Shown piece by piece: positions 57,437 to 64,000 of a stretch of 64,000 nt of DNA (positions within the stretch are counted from its first letter, which is position 1; every line of letters begins with the position of its first letter). The notes beneath the pieces are model-generated. The model did no database searches. It worked only from the letters and a program-made list of their open reading frames with translations, and was not told the origin of the DNA. The DNA comes from Morchella semilibera (Eukaryota; Ascomycota; Pezizomycetes; Pezizales; Morchellaceae), in assembly GCA_009192285.1 (NCBI GenBank), contig WBVU01000005.1, forward strand, positions 1,124,768 to 1,188,767, written 5' to 3'. The position numbers and the translations under genes are program-made.

Positions 57437-57905
57437 GGTACCCCTGTCTTAGGAGTAAGGCTGCAACGGGAGGTCGCCTTGCGAGTCTGTAAATGATGTA
57501 GATAAAGAAATCAAATTCCTCTCTTATAACATTGTACTTTTACATTGGTGGAGAACACATTGACAAATTTATTAGCCCCACAGAAAAAATCCGTCAAACG
57601 CTCATACCATACTGTTACGCTTCCTCCATCCCGATACATATCAAATACCCCGAGTGGCAAAAACAAAAGAAAGAGAATTAGGAAAGATGAAAGCACAGAA
57701 ATGATCAAAATAAAGTTTTGGCTCTCTTATTAACCTTCAAACAACTAAATAGCAAACAAGGGTGATAGTTGGCCAGAGGGAACGCCACCGGGGTGTGCGG
57801 CTACTTGCAGGTACATTCGTGGCTAGGCCATCCAATGACTTGATACCCACTGCTGAACACGAGGCTATCGATCTTGTCCGATCGAATATAGGGGCTGATG
57901 GCTCG
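57437..57905. other. Spacer
   Basis: Two small overlapping frames at 57511-57733 on opposite strands; no domain. This is the 3' flank of the membrane-protein gene. Confidence 0.35.
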
Positions 57906-58871
57906 TCATGGAAGGTATTCAGTCCACGCGGCCTTTGTTGAACGATGAAGGTCGTAAACAAAGAAAAGAGAAAACAAATGAGTGGCGACCGTGAGGATTG
58001 AGCACAGACTCCAAAGGAGCCTCCTTCTTACCCCGACGGGAAACAACCCTTCCATCTCTAATTCGGAGCCAGTCCTCAGAAGCCACACCAGTATCCCCAA
58101 AAGACTAGAAGCATCCCCTAGCTCCGGGCTCCACTGCTTAGGACTAAAAAAAGCAATGAGTGTAATCTTAATACCAAGAAAATGACAGCTCACTAGGAAC
58201 ACAAAGACAAATCGTGTCATGTACTTATTAGTTTCCATGAGCGAATGAATCTCCCCCCCGCACTCAGGGACTCCCACTCGGGGCGCACATGGTATCTCGG
58301 TAGCACAATACGTTGCAAGGAATTCTAGTACTTCGAGGAGCACCCAAGGGACAAACATAAGAATTGCCCAAAATAGCCCAAAGCCGAGGTTGCTATAACC
58401 ACACACCTTGACGAACTGCAGGACGGACAAGCAAGAAACGACGATCCTCAGGAGCATGTACTGGTTGATCTTCCGCAGGGACAGAATATCCTGACCCCCG
58501 GTACTCTCACCGCCCTTGCTTTTCGTCCGGCAATTGACCGAGTGTCGGAGTGCTTGCTTGAATGTAAGGCGGTATGCGGAGGGGCAAAGACGAACGTCGC
58601 TACCATAGCTACACACCGGGTCCGACGGAAGGTGGCAGTGATGCTTAGGAGGCCAGACCACGTCCCAAAGAAGGTCCACGGTGTCGAAGAACGGGCCGAA
58701 GGGTAGAATCAAAGCGTAGATTCGAAAAAACGGCGAAAGCCCCACTGAGCCGCTCAAGGGGTGGATGATATATGAAAGCGTCAAAGCTAGATACGCCCAG
58801 AACAGATTGGTGGGGGTAACTGGAGAGAGAGCAGGTGCGCCGTGCGTGTCTAATTCCGTAATGGGTGCCAT
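57906..58871 (-). CDS. Multi-pass membrane protein, unknown family
   Basis: A single uninterrupted frame of 321 residues from the ATG at 58871. Upstream in-frame codons lack another ATG. At least six hydrophobic segments are visible: LFWAYLALTLSYIIHPL, RIYALILPFGPFF, MLLRIVVSCLSVLQFVKV, LFWAILMFVPWVLLEVL, FVFVFLVSCHFLGIKITLIAFF (cited in two parts, FVFVFLVSCHF and LGIKITLIAFF), and LLWSLCSILTVATHLFSLFF. A Cys-rich loop (HHCHLPSDPVCSYGSDVRLC) lies between the second and third. That suggests an integral membrane protein, perhaps of secretory-pathway or plasma membrane. I do not recognise a family. No introns are needed. It is one of the few intact genes in the window. Confidence 0.6.
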   Translation of the reverse strand: MAPITELDTHGAPALSPVTPTNLFWAYLALTLSYIIHPLSGSVGLSPFFRIYALILPFGPFFDTVDLLWDVVWPPKHHCHLPSDPVCSYGSDVRLCPSAYRLTFKQALRHSVNCRTKSKGGESTGGQDILSLRKINQYMLLRIVVSCLSVLQFVKVCGYSNLGFGLFWAILMFVPWVLLEVLEFLATYCATEIPCAPRVGVPECGGEIHSLMETNKYMTRFVFVFLVSCHFLGIKITLIAFFSPKQWSPELGDASSLLGILVWLLRTGSELEMEGLFPVGVRRRLLWSLCSILTVATHLFSLFFVYDLHRSTKAAWTEYLP

Positions 58872-59910
58872 TATTCTCGAGGTCTGTGTAGAGGTTCTAA
58901 GCTTTGGCGGCTGGGAATCCCTAGGTGCTTTATTAACGAGATTGTGATGCACTCTAGGCGCTGTGGATAACAAGTCTCAGGTGCGGCGACGGTTGCGGGT
59001 AGGGGCTTGGCACCGCGACAACGCACACAGCAAATACCCGACAACAACGAACGGGGCTGGGCTGGAAGACTAGAGCCTTGTACCTATCGATAATATCTGT
59101 AGCCTGGTTCCTGCGATTGGTAGACACTAAAGCTAGGAGCTCGATTAAAGCGATCCCGCCCGTCTCAAACCCGGAACACGGCCCCATATGATTGAAAATA
59201 CCTACCCCGCACACGATGAGCCTAGGTCACACCTTGGCCAGCGACATATGGACTCAACCCCGCAACAGGTGCATCCTTTGCCAGGCGAATTTCCCCCACG
59301 CATGAATATCATATAGTATGTATCCTTTCTCGGAAAACAGGACCTTTCTGTATCGTCGATCCCGAGATCCTTCAGGGTGCAAGAGGAAAATTCTCTCACG
59401 GCTGTGCATCCTCGCTTACGTCGTGAATTTGTGCGGCGGGGCTGGCCACCCCACCTTCAAGAACAGGAAGTTAGTCAACCGGAATACTCACATAACTAAT
59501 TCTGTATTTTTACGAATCTCCGAGAGTACAAGGCTCTGGGAAAAAGTGAGTGATCAGCTCCTCACCTATCAACACCACATTTAATTCACTCACTCTATCC
59601 CAGAGCCTTGTACTATACAGGCACCGATCTAAAGCACCCAGCCGCGAAAGATGGGGCGTATTTCGCGTGAGCGATTTGGTCAAACCCTCTCCGCGCAAAT
59701 TTTGAGGTCTCGGCGGGATCTTCACACCAAAAACTGTTGCCAAGAACTATGCGCACCTAATATTTAGACTCAGAGGTTGTTGGCCGGATCAATCTACAGT
59801 ATGATGGTACGAGCAATGGCCAGCTCGCGACTGCAAGTTGATCAGTAATAGGGGTCTAGGGAACAGCGGTAAAGTATAGGAACAGCGGGGTCGATTACCT
59901 AGCTGCTCAA
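58872..59910. other. Spacer with hairpin element
   Basis: The 5' flank of the membrane-protein gene. Two minus-strand frames (58954-59214, 59202-59399) might be upstream exons but show no domain. The hairpin at 59525-59614 is listed separately. Confidence 0.35.
59525..59614. repeat. Hairpin element (17-bp perfect arms)
   Basis: AGTACAAGGCTCTGGGA (59525-59541) and its exact complement (59598-59614). A second inner pairing of AGTGAGTGA with TCACTCACT follows. At 90 bp without coding capacity, it is typical of a MITE or foldback relic. Confidence 0.65.
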
Positions 59911-60092
59911 AGTGGCGCTAACCACCTCTGTGTCTAAATATTTAGCTCTTGGCATTAATCCCTGCCAGACCAATCAAATCACGTAGATTCTGTCTCACAC
60001 ATGTCTCACTATTATACTTTCTGTCATTAGCGCGCCTATATAGGAAGTGGCACTAACCACCTCTGTGCCTAAATATTAAGCTCTTGGCGGTG
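59911..60092 (+). repeat. Inverted repeat, left copy
   Basis: About 180 bp, matched in reverse orientation at 63293-63466. Inside, a 43-bp module (AGTGGCGCTAACCACCTCTG...TAAATATTTAGCTCTTGGC) occurs twice in direct order, at each end, with about 90 bp between. So each copy has its own short terminal direct repeats. Confidence 0.8.
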
Positions 60093-60978
60093 CCTAGTCA
60101 ACTACCGTTAATTCTTGAATAATCCACTATCCCCGTATTTGTATGTGGTAAGCCCGAACCAAGGCGAATTGGCGAATCAAACTCCAGGAGTTCATGCAGA
60201 TACATACTTTTTCTCACCCGGAATTAAGATTTAGCGAAGCGGGGATAGAGAATTTACGGTACCCCCTCATTAATCCCTGTCACCCCACCACATCGAGATA
60301 TCGCACTCCCATATTTTCTGAGACATAGGGTACTGTAGTACTATATAGATTACTTATAAGGATACTCGGCCCATCACCCAGAGGATTAAGACAGGTGGGG
60401 AATTTCTCTCATGCATAAAGATCATGTGATCTCGATTTTGGTAACGGTCCGCCGCGTTTATCAGCCCTTGGAACACTTGGATATGCTATAGACCGAAATA
60501 CGCACATTGCTGCTCTACTTTAATTAGTCGCTTCCTGGATAGCTGGGCACGCTAATGCATGAGAGAGATTCTCCAAGTGTCTTACTCCTCCGGGTGATAA
60601 GGATCTATCTTGGGTCCAAATAGGGATGGTTTTGGGTGAGCTGGGCACTTCTTATAAGGGTAGATGGCCTATAAGCATATTTTTGGATGCAAAATTGTCA
60701 CATTTCCATATCCTTATAGCGAGACTATACCGCACTAGCGCTGCCTATGTAGCATTCGGGGAAGCCTATGTCATTCCACAGGTGCATCTCAAAGGTGACA
60801 TGCCGGTATCACAGTTGGAACAATCTTGGCCACTCCATTTACTTGTAGGGGCTTAGGTTCTGGCCATGTTACGGCCGAGAACCGAGTCTTGGCCACAATC
60901 CTGTATTGTAGGGATATATCTACATAGTCTTGACCTAACGAGCGCCCGGCATCCCACCCCTACCACCCCCGCACCCCC
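60093..60978. other. Spacer
   Basis: One 76-codon plus-strand frame (60626-60856) without a domain. ATGAGAGAGATTCTCCAA near 60557 also occurs at about 44225, a short shared motif of unknown meaning. Nothing else. Confidence 0.35.
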
Positions 60979-61985
60979 CTAAAACGCCGATTTGCCACCA
61001 TCCACCTCCCAGCTAGCGCCGGTGACATAACTGGCCATATGACTGGCCAAAAACAGGACCACATCCGCCACCTCCTCGGGCCTCCCAATACGCCGCTGCA
61101 TGACCTGCGCCTCATACAGCCTCTCCTTCTCCTGCTGCGTCTTATCGCCAATCATGCCCATCAGCAGCTCCGTGTGCACCGGGCCGGGGCACACACAGTT
61201 GACCCTTATGCCGTCGGCCGCATGGTCCAGCGCTACCCCCCATCATTAGCGCTCCAACCAGACGCGGGGGGGGGGGGGAAGGGGGGATACCCGCGCTGCG
61301 CGTCATGCCAACGACGGCGTGTTTACCCGCGACATAGGCCATTGACCTTGGCGACGCAAAGAAGCCGGACACGGAAGCGAGGTTGACGATAGCGCCGCGG
61401 ACGGGCGGGCGGCCGGCGACGGAGACGGCTTCCTGGCGGAGCATGGCGCGCAGCTGCTCGCGCTGCGTGTACAGGAGGCCGTAGACGTTGACGTTGTTTG
61501 TCGCGTCCCAGTTGTCCCTCGTCATTTCCGCGGCCGTGGCGTTGACGTGCACTGGGCGCTGTCGTCTCGTCTGTCAGCTGTGTGTGTGGGGGGGGGGGGA
61601 GGCGGTAAGAGGGGGTCTGGGGGGACAGGGGGGGGGGGGTACGCCGGCGTTGTTACACGCATAGTCGATGCGCCCGAGGGCGGCCACGGTTGCAGCGACC
61701 ATGGCGGCGACGGCGGCCTCGTCCGTCACGTCCGTGTGTTGGGCCAGGACCTCGAAGTGCGGGTTTGTGGCGGCGCGGCGGGCCTCGGCCGCGACGGACT
61801 GGAGGTGCGTGTTGTTGATGTCGCTGATTGAGAGGCCGGAGATGCCGGCGCGGGCGTAGGCGAGGGCTGTGGCGCGGCCGATGCCGAGGCCTGTGCGGGT
61901 TGGTTAGTTAGGAGGGAGGGAGGAGGGAGGGGGGGGGGGTAACCGCGCCGGTGAGAGGGCGTTGCCGGTGAGCGGAGCATGACAT
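60979..61985 (-). CDS. Short-chain dehydrogenase/reductase (FabG-type fold)
   Basis: Motifs in order on the minus strand: the dinucleotide site (LTGAG joined to LGIGRATALAYARAG, TGxxxGxG), a DVTDEAAVAAMV segment, NNAG at the end of exon 2, NLASVSGF with the catalytic Ser region, YVAGK (YxxxK), and CVCPGPVHTELL, RIGRPEEVADVVLFLAS and YVTGASWEVDGG at the C-terminus. The stop is at 60979. Introns are about 61891-61943, about 61565-61642 and 61233-61290 (58 nt, branch GCTAATG). The third fits exactly. The first is one nucleotide out of frame if the GT donor at 61943 is used with the ATG at 61985; the ATG at 61980 restores the frame but loses the TG of the motif. So a 1-nt loss near the donor is possible. 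Intron 1 and 2 are mostly C. The enzyme should be an NAD(P)-dependent oxidoreductase; substrate unknown. Confidence 0.78.
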
Positions 61986-63292
61986 TGTGGTGGGTTTGTG
62001 AGGAGTGGGGAGGGGGGGGGGGCTGGGGGTTATATGGAGCTGGCGGGCAATCGTGTCTCAGCGGGGGGAGAGGGGGAGGGGGAGGCCCGGTCTTAAGCTG
62101 TACGCATAGACATATATACCGGCAGTTCTACACACCCCACCCACACCGGACCATCCAGATACGGCATTCCGCGCACATCCACCCGCGGAGCAGCGGAGCC
62201 CCCGGAGGTCTGTCGCACGACGGACGAGAGGAACCCGGGCGACAGCGCTCCGGCAATGAATGTGGGGTCAATGATCGTCGCTGCATGACGCACGTGGCAC
62301 ACCCCTGCAACGGTGGCGGGGTAGCGGGTGCCAAGAGATCTCTATCGTATCGCGGACACAAGACCGGTTGTGGTGGGTTGTGGTGTGTGCGTGATGCGAT
62401 GGTCGCAGCGCGGAGAGATGGCAGCGAAAGGCCCACGGCGGGATGGCCGGTGTTTGTTTCATTGATGGATGGATGGGCCGCGCACTGCCGTCTCCAGTTC
62501 GTACTGTTACCCCCCCCCCCCCCCACTGTATGGCGCCTTCCGGGGTTCGTGCGTTGAGGTACGACCCCCCCCCCCTTCCATGATCAGGATGGTATAGAGG
62601 GCCGGCCGGTGGACGTACTCGCTGCCCCGAACGGTCGCTGAGGAACCTACACGCCTCCCCGGTGAACGACAGCTCCGGACATACCCAACCAGGCGACTAC
62701 GACAACATACGGGCGCGGGGAAAGCCTCCCGCGTCTCACAAACGTGCACATATAACCGCCGGCGGCGCTGGACCTCATAACACAAACTCCCGATATCCGG
62801 GCATGACGTGGGTTAGGGTTCCACCGTTGTGTGGGCCATCAGCCATTTATGGACCACCCTCACCACGCCCAACCCAAGGCCATCGCGTAGACACGCTGTG
62901 GCGGTGTTGGGTAACGAGCGTCGCCGGAGGCAGCTGGTTCATGAACAAAACCTGCCCAGCCACTCCCGCAGACCGCCCAGCGCTCATTCTGCAGTCTAGC
63001 TACTGCCTTGGAGAGTCAGTCCACACGCAATCCGCCACTGGTGGTCTCTTGGCCAACGTACCCACAATACATGTAGTTTACACCACCCACGAGTCGAGGG
63101 ACTTGAGGTTATCTCCCCCAAAAACAAACCCTCGTGTGGCTTTACCAGCACATCCTATCACCAACTAGTATTTCGCCCATAAAACAACGCGGCAGTATTA
63201 TGTAAACACTGTCCTATGCCATCGGCATAGCTAGCAAATATGAAAGTGCGACACCCGATGTGGCTCGGTTGGTTGGTCCGATCATGGCTAAG
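61986..63292. other. GC-rich stretch upstream of the SDR gene
   Basis: Rich in G- and C-runs (C15 at 62510-62524, C11 near 62565, several G tracts at 62010-62090), which keep many overlapping frames open on both strands. The minus-strand frame 62093-62302 (IIDPTFIAGALSPGFLSSVV...) has the most protein-like composition but no recognised family. I do not call it. Confidence 0.3.
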
Positions 63293-63466
63293 CACCGCCA
63301 AGAGCTTAATATTTAGACACAGGTGGTTAGCGCCACTTCCTCTATAGGCGCGCTAACGGCAGAAAGTATAATACATGTAGTGAGACAGAATCTACGTGAT
63401 TTGATTGGTCTGGCAGGGTTAGTGCCAAGAGCTAATTATTAGACAAAGAGGTGGTTAGCGCCACTT
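63293..63466 (-). repeat. Inverted repeat, right copy
   Basis: Reverse-oriented match of 59911-60092 with roughly 10-15% differences. It has the same two-module structure (GCCAAGAGCTTAATATTTAG...GGTGGTTAGCGCCACTTCCT at both ends). The two copies enclose 3.2 kb that includes the SDR gene. Confidence 0.8.
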
Positions 63467-64000
63467 CCTTTATGGTAGCGTGAATTTAACGCCCAGAATA
63501 TTTGTGACATTGTTTCAATTCATTGAGCTGTTTATATCGCGATCAGGAAGGGTTCAGGCGTTTTATTTTTTTTTGGGGGGGGAGTTTAGTTGATTAATTT
63601 TATACGGCCTCGGCTATGGCAATATCGCACCCAGAGTGCCTCGCTATCCACTACCATCTCCAATAATGGAAATAAAGTAATAATGGAAAACTGACTGAAA
63701 ATACAGTTTATCGCTTCCTAATACGAAAGGTCCCGGGGTACGAGATCTCAACTATCTTCGCTAGTCCCCCTCCTCTAACCAATTCTCGCGTGGCCGCTGC
63801 GCTGCTTTTCATTTGTTAATGGGGCCGTCATTGCTAGTTTCTTAGTAAATAGTTTCTTTCCCATCTTAACGATAGTTATCCGTATAAACGACTCCCTACA
63901 ATCCTCCGCTGTAGCCAGCTCGTAAGGATCCTGCCCCGGAAGTGCTGTATGCTAATACCTACAATCTCCACCACGCCCGCAAATGCCCATCCAAAACCGA
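63467..64000. other. Window end, nothing recognised
   Basis: AT-rich, with a short T9/G9 run near 63562-63582. No gene, RNA or repeat seen. Confidence 0.4.

Noticed and set aside
61547-62557. Plus-strand frames up to 192 codons rich in Gly
   Set aside because: They come from poly-G and GC-rich sequence opposite or upstream of the dehydrogenase gene and have no domain.

Overview
The window reads as nuclear DNA of a filamentous ascomycete (Pezizomycotina). The evidence is 48-84 nt introns with CTAA-type branch sites, 119-nt dispersed 5S rRNA genes with T-run terminators, a hAT transposon, a chromodomain Ty3/gypsy element, and fungal repeat-protein families (NACHT-ankyrin, TPR-CHAT, F-box-ankyrin, ankyrin-CorA). 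Species cannot be fixed from sequence alone. A Pezizales-like, transposon-rich genome is a guess. The region is gene-poor, and several genes that are present are broken.

Layout. 0-0.4 kb: 5' part of an F-box/ankyrin gene leaving the window on the minus strand. 1.8-16.4 kb: nine 5S rRNA genes (eight full length, one with an 11-nt deletion), two groups of which sit in locally duplicated flanks; a frameshifted F-box/ankyrin gene (6.2-7.0 kb), a decayed TPR-CHAT gene (12.1-13.8 kb) and a small two-exon gene (15.1-15.7 kb) lie among them. 18.9-23.5 kb: a multi-exon gene encoding N-terminal membrane segments, a SesB-like serine hydrolase, a NACHT NTPase and a long ankyrin array with nearly identical repeats. 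24.66-34.68 kb: a hAT transposon with 17-bp inverted ends and an 8-bp target duplication, interrupted by a 7.25-kb minus-strand chromovirus (482-bp LTRs, GGCGG duplication) that itself carries two solo LTRs with their own 5-bp duplications.

36.2-39.2 kb: minus-strand multi-exon serine hydrolase with a C-terminal membrane tail. 39.2-46.9 kb: mostly non-coding, with several hairpin or MITE-like elements. 47.0-51.6 kb: a large ankyrin gene whose last exons encode a CorA-like two-helix, GMN-type membrane domain; it carries one early stop and a 17-bp tandem-duplication frameshift. 51.6-57.9 kb: non-coding, with hairpins, a three-unit telomere-like tract and two copies of a terminal-inverted-repeat element. 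57.9-58.9 kb: a multi-pass membrane protein. 61.0-62.0 kb: a short-chain dehydrogenase with poly-C-rich introns, lying between two inverted copies of a ~175-bp repeat.

Functionally, the recurring theme is intracellular sensing and allorecognition-type architecture: hydrolase-NACHT-ankyrin, TPR-CHAT, ankyrin-CorA and F-box-ankyrin. Much of it is degraded by stop codons, frameshifts and small duplications. Exon models were made by eye from splice motifs and reading-frame continuity. No database search was run.
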